Part shown: positions 45,244 to 54,776 of the stretch, in pieces | Layout: the number at the start of each line of letters is the position of its first letter | How positions within the stretch are numbered: the first letter of the stretch is position 1 | Assembly (NCBI RefSeq): GCF_007795095.1 | Contig: NZ_CP042218.1 | Coordinates: 1,860,001-1,924,000, forward strand | Length of the DNA stretch: 64,000 nt | Reading direction: 5' to 3' | DNA from: Luteimonas granuli | Lineage (GTDB): Bacteria; Pseudomonadota; Gammaproteobacteria; Xanthomonadales; Xanthomonadaceae | Notes under the pieces: model-generated | What the model was told of the DNA's origin: nothing | Seen by the model: the letters and a program-made list of their open reading frames with translations, nothing else | Databases searched by the model: none | Program-made: the position numbers and the translations under genes

Positions 45244-46352
45244 ACGACATCCTCCGCTTCCTGCTCGAACTGCTGCAGCGCTTCGTGCGCACCCTGGACT
45301 GGATGCTGCTGGGCGCGCTGCTGGCGCTGATGGGCATCGGCCTGGCGGTACTGCACAGCGCCGGGGGCCAGGACAATGCCCTCGTGGTTTCGCAGGGGGC
45401 GCGCTACGGCGTCGGCCTCGGCGTCCTGTGGCTGCTGTCCCGGGTGCCCCTGCAGCGCCTGCGCGAAGCCGCGCCGGCGGCCTACCTGTTCTCGCTGCTG
45501 CCGCTGGTGGCGGTGCTGTTCGTGGGCACCGGACGCAGCGGCGCCCACTGGCTCGATCTGGGCGTGTTCTATTTCCAGCCCGCCGAGCTGCTCAAGCTCA
45601 GCCTGCCGATGGCGGTCGCCTGGTACCTCAACGCGCGGCCGCAGCCGCCCGGCTTCGTGGTCACGGTCGTGGCCATGCTGCTCGCGGCCGTGCCCACCGG
45701 ACTGATCCTGCTGCAGCCGGACTTCGGCACCGCCATGCTGGTGGCGAGCAGCGGCGCCTTCGTGCTGTTCCTGGCCGGCATGTCGTGGTGGTGGTTCGTG
45801 GCCGCGGCCGCGGCGGTCGCGGCCGCGGCGCCCGCGGCATGGTTCTGGCTGCTGCGGCCGTACCAGAAGGACCGCATCCTGACCTTCCTCGATCCGGAAT
45901 CGGACCCGCTGGGTGCGGGCTGGAACATCATCCAGTCGAAGATCGCCATCGGCTCCGGCGGCCTGCGGGGCCAGGGCTGGGGACAGGGCACGCAGTCGCA
46001 CCTGAACTATGTTCCCGAGCACACCACCGACTTCATCTTCGCGGTGCTTTCGGAGGAGTTCGGCTGGCTCGGCGTGCTGCTGACGCTGGGTCTGTACCTG
46101 GTGGTGGTGGGGCGCTGCCTGTGGATCGCGGCGGAGTCGCGCGACGGCTTCGGGCGCCTGCTGGCCGGCGGCCTCGGGCTGGCGCTGTTCGTCTACGTGC
46201 TGGTCAACGGCGGAATGGTCTCCGGCCTGCTGCCGGTGGTGGGCGTGCCGATGCCGCTGCTGAGCTTCGGCGGGACCGCGGCGGTCTCGTTGCTCGCGGG
46301 CATGGGCGTGGTGATGGCGGTGGGCGCGCATCGTCCCGCCCGGAAACGCTGA
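45240..46352 (+). CDS. rodA: SEDS glycosyltransferase RodA (MrdB)
   Basis: A 370-residue SEDS-family peptidoglycan polymerase with ten predicted helices. Signatures are SGAHWLDLGVFYFQPAELLK near residue 110, the long segment ending QPDFGTAMLV, GSGGLRGQGWGQGTQSHLNY with PEHTTDFIFAVLSEEFGW near 245-270, and PMPLLSFGGTAAVSLLAGMG at the end. GTG 45240 overlaps mrdA by 4 bases. Length matches E. coli RodA (370). Confidence 0.97.
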   Translation: MNDILRFLLELLQRFVRTLDWMLLGALLALMGIGLAVLHSAGGQDNALVVSQGARYGVGLGVLWLLSRVPLQRLREAAPAAYLFSLLPLVAVLFVGTGRSGAHWLDLGVFYFQPAELLKLSLPMAVAWYLNARPQPPGFVVTVVAMLLAAVPTGLILLQPDFGTAMLVASSGAFVLFLAGMSWWWFVAAAAAVAAAAPAAWFWLLRPYQKDRILTFLDPESDPLGAGWNIIQSKIAIGSGGLRGQGWGQGTQSHLNYVPEHTTDFIFAVLSEEFGWLGVLLTLGLYLVVVGRCLWIAAESRDGFGRLLAGGLGLALFVYVLVNGGMVSGLLPVVGVPMPLLSFGGTAAVSLLAGMGVVMAVGAHRPARKR

Positions 46353-46427
46353 CGCGGCCCTCGGTTGGTGTTCCGTTCACGTCGTGCCGGGACGTGTCCG
46401 CGGGGCTGCGTGATAACCTCGCGGCCG

Positions 46428-47561
46428 ATGCCTACGCGACCCCTGACCCTCATTGCAGCCTCCCTTGCGTCGCTCGCGCTGTTCGCATGCGCGACCCCGG
46501 CGGAGACCGTTCCCATGCCGGATCCCGCCGCAGGGGCGAAGCAGGTACAGGCGACGTCGTCGTCCGGCGCCGGACCGGCGATCCTGCCCCAGGTGCCGCA
46601 GCCGGCCGAGCGGCCGGTGGCGCCGGCGTCGGTCACCGACCCCGCGATCGGCCGCGAGCAGCGCATCGCCGCCTTCGTCGACTACGCCGCGGAGACGTAT
46701 GGCGTCGATCGCCAGCGCATCCGCGACGCGCTCGCCGGCGCCGAGCACAAACAGTCGATCATCGACGCCATGTCGCGCCCGGCCGAGGCCGTGCGCCCGT
46801 GGCGCGACTACCGCCCGATCTTCATCAACGACGCCCGCATCCAGGGCGGCCGCGCCTTCCTCGCCGAACACCGCGAGGCGCTGGAACGCGTGGCCGCGGA
46901 CAGCGGCGTGCCGCCGGAATACATCGTCGCGATCATCGGCGTCGAGACCAGCTACGGCCGCGTCACCGGCAACCATCGCGTGCTCGATGCGCTGTACACG
47001 CTGGCCTTCGGCTTTCCCAAGCGCGCGCCGTTCTTCGCCGGCGAGCTGGCGCAGCTGTTCGCGCTGGCCGAAGAGGAGCCGCAGCTCGACATCAGCGGGC
47101 TCAAGGGCAGCTACGCCGGAGCCATGGGCATGGGCCAGTTCATGCCCTCCAGCTATCGGCTGTGGGCGAAGGACGGCGACGGCGACGGCCGTCGCGACCT
47201 GATCACGCACACGCCCGACGTGTTCGCCTCGATCGCCAACTACTTCGTGGTCCACGGCTGGGAGCGCGGAGCGCCGGTGGTCGCGCGCGCCGCCCGCGAC
47301 GACGGCGCCGAGGATTTCCGGCCCGAAGGCCTGGACCCGGTGCACCGGCTCTCCGACCTGGCCGCGCGCGGCTATCGCCCGCTGCCGGGGGAGCCGCTGG
47401 CCGAAGGCGCCACCCTGCTGTCCTTCGACGGTGCCGATGGTCCCGAGTACTGGTTCGGCTACCGGAACTTCTACGTCATCAGCCGCTACAACCGCTCACC
47501 GATGTACTCACTGGCCGTGCACCAGCTGGCGCAGGCGATCGCGGGGAACGGGGCGCAATGA
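46428..47561 (+). CDS. mltB: Membrane-bound lytic murein transglycosylase B
   Basis: A 377-residue lipoprotein (lipobox LALFAC, Cys18) that cleaves glycan strands to leave anhydro-muramic ends. The catalytic acid is Glu173 in IIGVETSYGRVTG. Other GH103 signatures are LDALYTLAFGFPKRAPFF, GSYAGAMGMGQFMPSSY and SIANYFVVHGW. GATAAC at 46412-46417, 10 bases before ATG 46428, could give it a separate promoter with a very short leader; the gap to rodA is 75 bases. The end overlaps rlpA (ATGA). Confidence 0.95.
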   Translation: MPTRPLTLIAASLASLALFACATPAETVPMPDPAAGAKQVQATSSSGAGPAILPQVPQPAERPVAPASVTDPAIGREQRIAAFVDYAAETYGVDRQRIRDALAGAEHKQSIIDAMSRPAEAVRPWRDYRPIFINDARIQGGRAFLAEHREALERVAADSGVPPEYIVAIIGVETSYGRVTGNHRVLDALYTLAFGFPKRAPFFAGELAQLFALAEEEPQLDISGLKGSYAGAMGMGQFMPSSYRLWAKDGDGDGRRDLITHTPDVFASIANYFVVHGWERGAPVVARAARDDGAEDFRPEGLDPVHRLSDLAARGYRPLPGEPLAEGATLLSFDGADGPEYWFGYRNFYVISRYNRSPMYSLAVHQLAQAIAGNGAQ

Positions 47562-48844
47562 GCGTCGGGCGCGCGAAGTCCGCGTGCCGGGCACTCGCCG
47601 CGCTGGTCGTGCTGCTCGCCGGCTGCGCGGGCGCACCGAAGCGCGAGGAGCCGCCGGTCGCACCCCCGACCAGCGCCGTGACCCCGGCCGGCCCCAGGGT
47701 CTCGCCCTATGCGCCGGCGCAGGAGGATCCTTCCACCCGGGGCGACTACGTGGCGGGCGGCCTGTACAAGCCCGGGGTCGCCGACACCATCCCCGACTAC
47801 CTGCCGGACGTCGACGCCATCCCGGAGCCCGAGGTGGTGGCGCTGCCGCGGTCGCGCTACGGCAATGGGCCGACCTATACGGTGCTGGGCAAGTCCTACC
47901 GCGTGCTCGACGAGCCCGAAGGTTTCGTCGAGACCGGCCTGGCCTCGTACTACGGCCAGAAGTTCCACGGTCGCCGCACCTCCAACCAGGAGGTGTACGA
48001 CATGTACGCGTTCACCGCGGCGCACAAGTCGCTGCCGCTGCCGAGCTTCGCGCGGGTGACCAATCTCGAGAACGGGCGCTCCGTGGTGGTGCGGGTGAAC
48101 GACCGGGGGCCCTTCCACGCAGGCCGCGTGGTCGACCTGAGCTACGCGGCGGCGGTCAGGATCGGCGTGCATCCCCGCGGGACGGCGCGGGTCGAGGTGC
48201 GCGCGCTGAGCCCCGGTGAAAATGCACGCCACGCGCCCGACACCCGGGTCGCGGCGGTCGAGCCGTCCGACGGGCAGCCGCCCGGGGTGCGTGCGGCCAC
48301 GGGCGGGGGGCAGCCGGCGCCGCCGAGTGCGATGGACGGTCTGGTCGCGGCCCTGCCGGCCGCCGCGGCGGCCACGGCGGCCACCGTGGCCACTGCGGCC
48401 GTGGTCGCAGGCGACGATGACCGTGGAAGTGACAACGACTGGCGTTTCGACATGACCCGGGACGGTCGCGCGATGACCGCCGACGAGTTCGATGCCTGGA
48501 TGAAAGTCCGTCGCGTGGCTGTCGCCACCGGCAGTCCCGGCACGCCCGACCCCGCCGTCGACGCTCCCGTGGCTCCGCCTCCGCCCACCGCGAAAATGAT
48601 CGCGGATGCGGCCGGAAGCATCCTGCTCCAGATCGCCGCCTTCGGTTCGCGGGACAACGCCGAGCGCGCCCTGGCCATGCTGCGCGGCGCCGGCATCGCC
48701 GGCGCGCGCCTGCACGATGGCATCGCCGCCGGCAAGCCGGTGTGGCGCCTGCGCGTGGGCCCGGTCGAGCCCGCCGGGCTGGCCGAGCTGCGCGACCGCG
48801 TCGCGGGCCTGGGATTCGGCACGCCTCATCCCGTGCGCGAATGA
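47558..48844 (+). CDS. rlpA: Septal ring lytic transglycosylase RlpA
   Basis: A 428-residue lipoprotein (lipobox LLAGC). The double-psi beta-barrel domain (about residues 115-215) contains GLASYYGQKFHGRRTSNQEV and the catalytic-region VVRVNDRGPFHAGRVVDLSY. A long variable linker follows and includes a strikingly hydrophobic Ala/Val stretch near residues 265-288. The C-terminal SPOR domain (about 350-425, SILLQIAAFGSRDNAERAL) binds denuded glycan at division sites. Starts within the mltB stop codon. The gene order mrdA-rodA-rlpA-dac matches E. coli with mltB inserted. Confidence 0.94.
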   Translation: MSVGRAKSACRALAALVVLLAGCAGAPKREEPPVAPPTSAVTPAGPRVSPYAPAQEDPSTRGDYVAGGLYKPGVADTIPDYLPDVDAIPEPEVVALPRSRYGNGPTYTVLGKSYRVLDEPEGFVETGLASYYGQKFHGRRTSNQEVYDMYAFTAAHKSLPLPSFARVTNLENGRSVVVRVNDRGPFHAGRVVDLSYAAAVRIGVHPRGTARVEVRALSPGENARHAPDTRVAAVEPSDGQPPGVRAATGGGQPAPPSAMDGLVAALPAAAAATAATVATAAVVAGDDDRGSDNDWRFDMTRDGRAMTADEFDAWMKVRRVAVATGSPGTPDPAVDAPVAPPPPTAKMIADAAGSILLQIAAFGSRDNAERALAMLRGAGIAGARLHDGIAAGKPVWRLRVGPVEPAGLAELRDRVAGLGFGTPHPVRE

Positions 48845-48920
48845 AGCGCACGGTTACCATGTCCGTCAGTCCACGCCGCCCGTCCGCGGGCGGCACGAAG
48901 TCCCCGGAGTTCCGTTGCCG

Positions 48921-50144
48921 ATGAAAGTCCCCGCCATCCGCGTCGCGCTGATCGCCGCTGTTTCCGTCGCCACGCTTGGCCTCGCATTCGCCCAGGACCC
49001 TGCGCCCGCGGCGCCTGCGTCCCCCTCCGCACCCGCCGCGCTGAGCGACCAGCTGCCGATGCCGGACGCGCCCGCCGTCACCGGCACCGCCTGGCTGCTG
49101 ATGGACTACACCACCGGCCAGGTGCTCGCGGGCGAGAACGTCGACCAGCGAGTGGAGCCCGCGAGCATCACCAAGGTGATGACCAGCTACGTGATCGCCG
49201 CGGAGATGGCCGCGGGCAAGATCAGCGCCGACGACGACGTGATGATGAGCGTCAACGCCTGGCGCACCGGTGGCGCCGGCACCGACGGCAGCTACAGCGG
49301 TTTCGAGGTCAACAAGACCGCGAAGCTGATCGAGATGGAAAAGGGCATGACCGTGCAGTCGGGCAACGACGCCGCGATCGCCCTGGCCGAACACGTCGCC
49401 GGATCCGAGGACGCCTTCGCCTCGCTGATGAACGCCTATGCCGCGCGCATCGGCATGAAGAACACCCACTTCGTGAACTCCCACGGCCTGTCCGACCCGG
49501 AGCACTATTCGACCGCGCGCGACCTGGCGCTGCTCGGCCGCGCGCTGGCGCGGGACTACCCGGAGCACTACGCCTTCAACGCGATCAAGGAATTCACGGT
49601 CGGCCCGATCACCCAGCGCAACCGCAACGTCCTGCTCTGGCGCGACAGCACCGTGGACGGCATCAAGACCGGCCACCATTCAGGTGCCGGCTACTGCCTG
49701 ATGGCCTCGGCCAAGCGCGGCGAGCAGCGCCTGATCTCGGTGGTCATGGGCTCGACTGGCGAGGCGCAGCGCGCCACCGATTCGCAGGCGCTGCTGAACT
49801 GGGGCTTCCGCTTCTTCGAGACGCACGAGCTGTACGCCGCCGGGGCGCCGGTGGCGACGCAGAAGGTCTGGAAGGGCAAGGCCGACGAGCTCCAGCTGGG
49901 GGTCGCCGAGCCGCTGCTGGTCAGCATGCAGCGCGGCCAGTACGCGAAGCTGCAGCCGAGCATGGACGTGCCGCGGACCCTGGTGGCGCCGATCGCGCGC
50001 GGCCAGGAAGTGGGCAAGGTGCGGGTGATGCTCGACGGCAGACTGCTGGCCGAGGCGCCGCTGGTGGCGCTCGAAGAGATCCCGGAGGCCGGGTTCTTCA
50101 AGCGGCTGTGGCACGAACTGTTGATGTGGTGGCAGTCGCTCTGA
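48921..50144 (+). CDS. dacC: D-alanyl-D-alanine carboxypeptidase (PBP5/6 family)
   Basis: A 407-residue periplasmic carboxypeptidase that trims pentapeptides. The signal peptide is cleaved after LGLAFAQ. Active-site motifs are Ser82-x-x-Lys85 in EPASITKVM, SGN at 147-149 in VQSGNDAAIAL, and Lys249-Thr-Gly in VDGIKTGHH. The C-terminal beta domain follows, and the last 18 residues (PEAGFFKRLWHELLMWWQ) form an amphipathic membrane-anchoring helix, as in PBP5. It starts 76 bases after rlpA and is followed by ybeD. dacA would be an equally fair symbol. Confidence 0.95.
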   Translation: MKVPAIRVALIAAVSVATLGLAFAQDPAPAAPASPSAPAALSDQLPMPDAPAVTGTAWLLMDYTTGQVLAGENVDQRVEPASITKVMTSYVIAAEMAAGKISADDDVMMSVNAWRTGGAGTDGSYSGFEVNKTAKLIEMEKGMTVQSGNDAAIALAEHVAGSEDAFASLMNAYAARIGMKNTHFVNSHGLSDPEHYSTARDLALLGRALARDYPEHYAFNAIKEFTVGPITQRNRNVLLWRDSTVDGIKTGHHSGAGYCLMASAKRGEQRLISVVMGSTGEAQRATDSQALLNWGFRFFETHELYAAGAPVATQKVWKGKADELQLGVAEPLLVSMQRGQYAKLQPSMDVPRTLVAPIARGQEVGKVRVMLDGRLLAEAPLVALEEIPEAGFFKRLWHELLMWWQSL

Positions 50145-50149
50145 CGGCG

Positions 50150-50184
50150 TTGGGAACGCGCGCCGGCGGCCCCATAATCCGCAC
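50150..50184 (+). promoter_or_regulatory. Promoter of ybeD, predicted leaderless start
   Basis: TTGGGA (50150-50155) and CATAAT (50173-50178) have a 17-base spacer, and ATG 50185 follows six bases after the -10. This is the best -35/-10 pair among the predicted leaderless genes in the window. Confidence 0.55.
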
Positions 50185-50464
50185 ATGGAAATCAAGTCCG
50201 ACAACCCCGAGCACGGCTTCCCAGTTCCCCGGGGACTTCGAGATCACCGCCATGGGGCCGGCGTCGGCCGGGCTCGAGGTCGAAGTGCCCAACCTGCTGC
50301 GCGCAGCCGGCCTTCTGGTGGTCCACGAGACGCTGACCAGCCGGTCTTCGAGCGGCGGCCGCTTCGTGTCCGTGCGTCTGACCTTCCGCGCCAACTCCCG
50401 CGAAGAGTACGAGAGCGCGCACGCCGCGCTGCGTGAGCATCCCGAGGTGAAGTGGACGCTGTAG
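50185..50464 (+). pseudogene. ybeD: ybeD, DUF493 family protein, frameshifted
   Basis: A small conserved protein (about 92 residues when intact) of the DUF493/YbeD family. It is an ACT-like regulatory fold of unknown role, usually found between dacA and lipB as here. The N-terminus MEIKSDNPEHGF (50185-50220) is in one frame. The rest, QFPGDFEITAMGPASAG through HPEVKWTL, is in the next frame from 50222 to the stop at 50464. Removing one C from the CCC run at 50220-50222 restores a full protein. The downstream frame is well conserved, so a recent mutation or a sequencing error is likely. lipB starts inside its 3' end. Confidence 0.85.
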
Positions 50465-51168
50465 CGGCGGCCGGGGCACGCCCCCTGGTGGTGCGCGATC
50501 TCGGCCGGCGCGCCTATGGGCCGGTCTGGCGCGCCATGCAGGCGTTCACCGATGCCCGCGGCGACGGGACCGCCGATGAACTGTGGCTGGTCGAGCACGA
50601 TCCGGTGTTCACCCTGGGCCAGGCCGGCAAGCCGGAGCACGTGCTGGCGCCGGGCGACATCCCGGTACTCAAGGTGGATCGCGGCGGCCAGGTCACCTAC
50701 CACGGTCCGGGGCAACTGGTGGCCTATCCGCTGCTCGACCTGCGGCGCCTGCGGATCGGCGCGCGCGAATACGTCTGCCGCATCGAACAGGCGCTGATCG
50801 ACACCCTGTCCGGCTGGAACATCCACGCGCAGCGCCGCGAGGGTGCACCGGGTGTCTACGTCGGAGGCGCCAAGATCGCGGCGCTCGGAATCCGCGTCCG
50901 CCGCGGCTGCACGTTCCACGGCCTGGCCTTCAACATCGCGATGGACCGCGAGCCGTTCCGGCGCATCAACCCCTGCGGCTACGCCGGGCTGGAAACCACC
51001 TCGGTGGTAGAATGCGGTGGTCCCTCGAGCCTCGACGTCGTCGCGCCCGCGCTGGTCGCGGCGCTTGCCGCGCAGTTCGGTCTTGCGCCCGTGGAGGCCG
51101 TGAAAGACGACGCTTTGCCACGGATTCACGCGGATTTCCCGCGGATTCACGCGGATGGAAGCGATTGA
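50452..51168 (+). CDS. lipB: Lipoyl(octanoyl) transferase LipB
   Basis: A 238-residue cytoplasmic enzyme that moves octanoyl groups from acyl carrier protein to lipoyl domains. The family motif [20 protein letters not shown] is near residue 82. The catalytic Lys141 is in GGAKIAALG and Cys175 in INPCGYAG, with the usual 34-residue spacing. GTG 50452 is a guess; it overlaps ybeD by 13 bases. The last 16 residues ([16 protein letters not shown]) are encoded by a repetitive element, not native LipB sequence, so the original 3' end has been replaced. Confidence 0.93.
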   Translation: MDAVAAAGARPLVVRDLGRRAYGPVWRAMQAFTDARGDGTADELWLVEHDPVFTLGQAGKPEHVLAPGDIPVLKVDRGGQVTYHGPGQLVAYPLLDLRRLRIGAREYVCRIEQALIDTLSGWNIHAQRREGAPGVYVGGAKIAALGIRVRRGCTFHGLAFNIAMDREPFRRINPCGYAGLETTSVVECGGPSSLDVVAPALVAALAAQFGLAPVEAVKDDALPRIHADFPRIHADGSD

Positions 51169-51273
51169 TTGAAAGAGCCCGGGATGAGGGCATTTCGCTT
51201 TTACCCACCTGGCTCCTGTTTTTGCTCCATCCGTGTAAATCCGCTCTTGACCCGCGTGAATCCGTGGCGAAAA
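51114..51273. repeat. MITE-like imperfect inverted repeat between lipB and lipA
   Basis: A left arm (51114-51163) starting TTTGCCACGGATTCACGCGG is mirrored by a right arm (about 51221-51273) that reads, in reverse complement, TTTCGCCACGGATTCACGCGG. The outer 20 bases match almost perfectly and the rest about three-quarters. The arms also contain internal direct copies of CGGATTCACGCGGAT. About 55 non-repetitive bases lie between. It encodes no protein of its own, but supplies the lipB stop codon and the lipA leader. This looks like a non-autonomous mobile or REP-type element. Confidence 0.65.
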
Positions 51274-51277
51274 AACA

Positions 51278-52288
51278 ATGTCCGAAACCGCTGAAAATTC
51301 CCGCTCCATTCCGCTGAACGTGGTCAACGAGGCGCCGCCTTCGCTGGTGCCCGGCGTGAAGCAGGTGGCCGGTGACAAGATCGGGCGCTCGCCGGTGGAA
51401 TTCGTGGATGCGCCGGTGCTGCGCAAGCCGTCGTGGATCCGGGTCCGGATCCCGTCCAATGGCGCGGTCGCGGCCCTGAAGTCGAAGCTCCGCGAGAACC
51501 GCCTGGTGACCGTGTGCGAGGACGCCAGCTGCCCGAACATCCACGAATGCTTCGGCCACGGCACCGCCACCTTCATGATCCTGGGCGAGGTCTGCACGCG
51601 GCGCTGCAGCTTCTGCGACGTCGCCCACGGCCGCCCGAAGCCGCCCGACGCCGACGAGCCGCGCCGGCTGGCGGAGACCGTGGCCGACATGGGCCTGAAG
51701 TACGTGGTGGTGACCAGCGTCGACCGCGACGACCTGCGCGACGGCGGGGCACAGCATTTCGTGGACTGCATCACCGCGATCCGCGCTGCCACGCCGGGCA
51801 CGAAGATCGAGATCCTGACACCCGACTTCCGCGGCAAGGGCCGCATGGACCGGGCGCTGGAGATCCTGGCGACGAACCCGCCCGACGTCTTCAACCACAA
51901 CGTCGAGACCGTCCCGGACCTGTACCGCAACGTGCGTCCGGGCGCCGACTACCAGTGGTCGCTGACCCTGCTGCAGCGCTTCAAGGGGCGACACCCCGAC
52001 ATCGCCACCAAGTCCGGGATCATGCTCGGCCTGGGCGAGACCCGGGAGCAGGTGGAAGCCACCCTGCGCGACCTGCGCGCGCACGACGTCGACATGGTCA
52101 CCATCGGCCAGTACCTGCAGCCCAGCGCGCACCACCACCCGGTGCTGCGCTACTGGACGCCGGACGAGTTCAAGGCCTTCGAGGACTACGGCATGGCGCT
52201 CGGCTTCAGCCATGTCGCCTCCGGACCGCTGGTGCGCTCCTCCTACCACGCCGACCGCCAGGCCGCGGGCGCGGGCTTCGCCGCCTGA
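51278..52288 (+). CDS. lipA: Lipoyl synthase LipA
   Basis: A 336-residue radical-SAM enzyme that inserts two sulfurs into octanoyl chains. The auxiliary cluster is held by Cys80, Cys85 and Cys91 ([12 protein letters not shown]). The radical-SAM cluster is held by Cys106, Cys110 and Cys113 (CTRRCSFC). The C-terminal RSSYHAD carries the serine that ligates the auxiliary cluster. The ATG lies 5 bases after the repeat element, and no clear ribosome site is visible. Completes lipoate synthesis with lipB. Confidence 0.97.
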   Translation: MSETAENSRSIPLNVVNEAPPSLVPGVKQVAGDKIGRSPVEFVDAPVLRKPSWIRVRIPSNGAVAALKSKLRENRLVTVCEDASCPNIHECFGHGTATFMILGEVCTRRCSFCDVAHGRPKPPDADEPRRLAETVADMGLKYVVVTSVDRDDLRDGGAQHFVDCITAIRAATPGTKIEILTPDFRGKGRMDRALEILATNPPDVFNHNVETVPDLYRNVRPGADYQWSLTLLQRFKGRHPDIATKSGIMLGLGETREQVEATLRDLRAHDVDMVTIGQYLQPSAHHHPVLRYWTPDEFKAFEDYGMALGFSHVASGPLVRSSYHADRQAAGAGFAA

Positions 52289-52445
52289 GCGACGCGCCGC
52301 TGGCGAACCATTCACACCCCGCCCCCGGACCGCGGTTAGAGTGGCCCAGGGCGCACCGGGGCGACTTCCAGCACTGTCCGGCCCTTCGCAGGGTCTGCAT
52401 GGTGCGGTGGACGCCGCGCCTCCCCCGCGAGCATCGAGCACTGCC

Positions 52446-54633
52446 ATGAACGCACGCCACGTCCTGTCCGCCACCGCCATCGCGCTGGCCCTCGCCATGC
52501 CGCTGGGCATGATGGCGCGCGCCGCCGGCGACGTGATCCCGGCGGTGCCGACCACCGACCACGCCACCACCTCGCGGCTGGTCTACGGCCTGCTGTCGGA
52601 CAGCCGCTACGCCTACCGGCCGCGCGGCCTCGACGCCACGCTGTCGCAGGACATCTTCCGCCGCTACCTCGAGGCGCTGGACGGCAACAAGCTGTTCTTC
52701 GACGCCGGCGACATCGCGCGCTTCCAGGGGCTGAAGGCGCGCATGGGCGAGGCGGTCCGCCAGGGCGACACCGACCCGGCGATGGAGATCTACGGCCTCT
52801 ACAAGCAGCGCGTGGCCGAGCGGGTGGAGCATGCGCGCGGACTGCTGGAGCAGGACATCTTCGATTTCACGGGCGCGGAGCGCTGGTACTACGACCGCGA
52901 GGACGCGCCCTGGGCCGGCGACCAGGCCGAGCTCGACGCGCTGTGGAAGAAGTCGGTGCGCAACGACTGGCTGCGTCTGAAGCTGGCGGGCAAGGAGCCG
53001 GCCGAGATCCGCGCCACGCTCGACAAGCGCTATTCCAACATCGCCACCAACGCCTCCCAGCTCAACGCCGAGGACGCGTTCCAGACCTTCCTCAACGCCT
53101 ACACGGCGTCGATCGACCCGCATACCGACTACTTCAATCCGCGCACCGCGGGCCTGTTCAACCAGAGCATGTCGTTGTCGCTGGAAGGCATCGGCGCACA
53201 GCTGCAGAAGCAGGACGACGTGGTGGTGATCCGCGAGCTGATCCCGGGTGGTCCGGCGGCGGCCAGCAACCGGTTCACCCCCGGCGACCGCATCGTCGGC
53301 GTCGGCCAGGGCACCAGCGGGCCGATGGAGGACGTGGTCGGCTGGCGCATCGACGACGTGGTCGAGAAGATCAAGGGCAAGGCCGGCACCGCGGTGCGGC
53401 TGGACGTGGTGCCCGTGGAGGCCGTGCTCGACAGCGAGCCGGTGCGCATCACCCTGACCCGCGCGCGGGTGCGGCTGGAGGAACAGGCGGCCAAGGCCAA
53501 GGTGCTCGACGTTCCGCGCGACGCGACCGGCGGCGCGAAGCGCATCGGCGTGATCGAGCTGCCTGCGTTCTACCAGGACTTCGAGGGCCGGCGCAGCCGG
53601 CAACGGCGACTACGCCTCGGCCACCCGCGACGTGGCGCGGCTCCTCGGCGAGTTCCGCGGGCAGGGCGTGGACGGCATCGTGCTCGACCTGCGCAACAAC
53701 GGTGGCGGCTCGCTCAACGAGGCGGTGGAGCTCACCGGACTGTTCATCGATACCGGTCCCGTGGTCCAGGTGCGCGAATCGGGCGGCCGGGTCAGCGTCG
53801 AATCCGACCGCAAGGCCGGCGTGGCCTGGGACGGCCCGCTCGCGGTGCTGGTCAACCGCGCCTCGGCCTCGGCCTCCGAGATCGTCGCCGGCGCCATCCA
53901 GGACTACGGCCGGGGACTGGTGATCGGCGAGACCACCTTCGGCAAGGGCACGGTGCAGAACCTGTTCGACCTCGACCGCTGGCCGGCCAACGAGGGCACG
54001 CGCCACGGCCAGGTCAAGATGACGGTCGCGCAGTTCTTCCTGCCGGGCGGCGCCAGCACCCAGAACAAGGGCGTCGTGCCGGACATCCGCTTCCCGGCCA
54101 CGGTCAACGGCAGCGAGTTCGGCGAAAGCACCTACGACAACGCGCTGCCCTGGACCCGGATCTCGGCGGTGCCGCACATCCGCTACGGCAACTTCGCGCC
54201 GCTGCTGCCGCAGCTGGGCGAACTGCACGCCGGTCGCGTGGCGGAAGACCTGGAATTCAAGTGGTGGAAAGAGGACGTGGCCGAGTTCCGCGCCGAGGCC
54301 GAGAAGGAATACATCTCGCTCAACGAGGCCGAGCGCCGCGCCGAGCGCGATCGCCAGGCCGCCAAGCGCCAGGCGCGCCAGGAGGAGCGCAAGCGGCTGG
54401 GCCTGGACCTCGATCCGCTGGCCGAACTCGCCGCCGACGACGGCCTGACCGCGAACGAGCGCGACATCGCCGCCGACACTGCACGCGAGGAGGCCGCGGA
54501 GAAGCGACCGGACCCGCTGTTGAGGGAGTCCGCCGCCATCCTCGCCGACGCGGTGCGCCTGCTCGACGGCGACCGCCAGCTGTCCGCCGCCGTGCTGCCC
54601 GAGTCCACCGGCCCCGGCCGCTGGGCGCGCTGA
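52446..54633 (+). pseudogene. prc: prc, carboxy-terminal processing protease, frameshifted
   Basis: A large S41A protease (tail-specific protease) of the periplasm that trims lipoproteins and cell-wall hydrolases. The signal peptide is in MNARHVLSATAIALALAM. The N-terminal helical domain, TSRLVYGLLSDSRYAYR, and the PDZ domain (about 225-330) are in the first frame up to about 53588. The catalytic core continues one frame over from 53593: GNGDYASATRDVARLL, NNGGGSLNEAVELTG, the Ser region ASASASEIVAGAI and Lys in TTFGKGTVQNLF, then the Prc C-terminal domain. One extra G at 53590-53591 breaks it; without that base it would be a 728-residue product. Mutation or read error cannot be separated here. 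Confidence 0.88.
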
Positions 54634-54719
54634 ACCCGCCCGCGGCGGACCCGCCTCCGGACGGTCGGATGATGGGCAGGCCGAGGGGTCGAATGACGGG
54701 CCAGAGCGTAGAATGACGG

Positions 54720-54745
54720 GCGGCCGGCGGATTTCCGCCGGCCGC
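54720..54745 (+). terminator. Rho-independent terminator-like hairpin after prc
   Basis: A perfect 11-base stem (54720-54730 with 54735-54745, arms GCGGCCGGCGG and CCGCCGGCCGC), loop ATTT, is followed by the T-rich tail TTCCTTTCCT. It lies 86 bases after prc and 31 before the next ATG. A TAGAAT just upstream (54709-54714) could be a -10 box, in which case the hairpin would sit in the leader of the EamA gene. Confidence 0.55.
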
Positions 54746-54776
54746 TTCCTTTCCTCCCCTACGCACGGATCGCACC

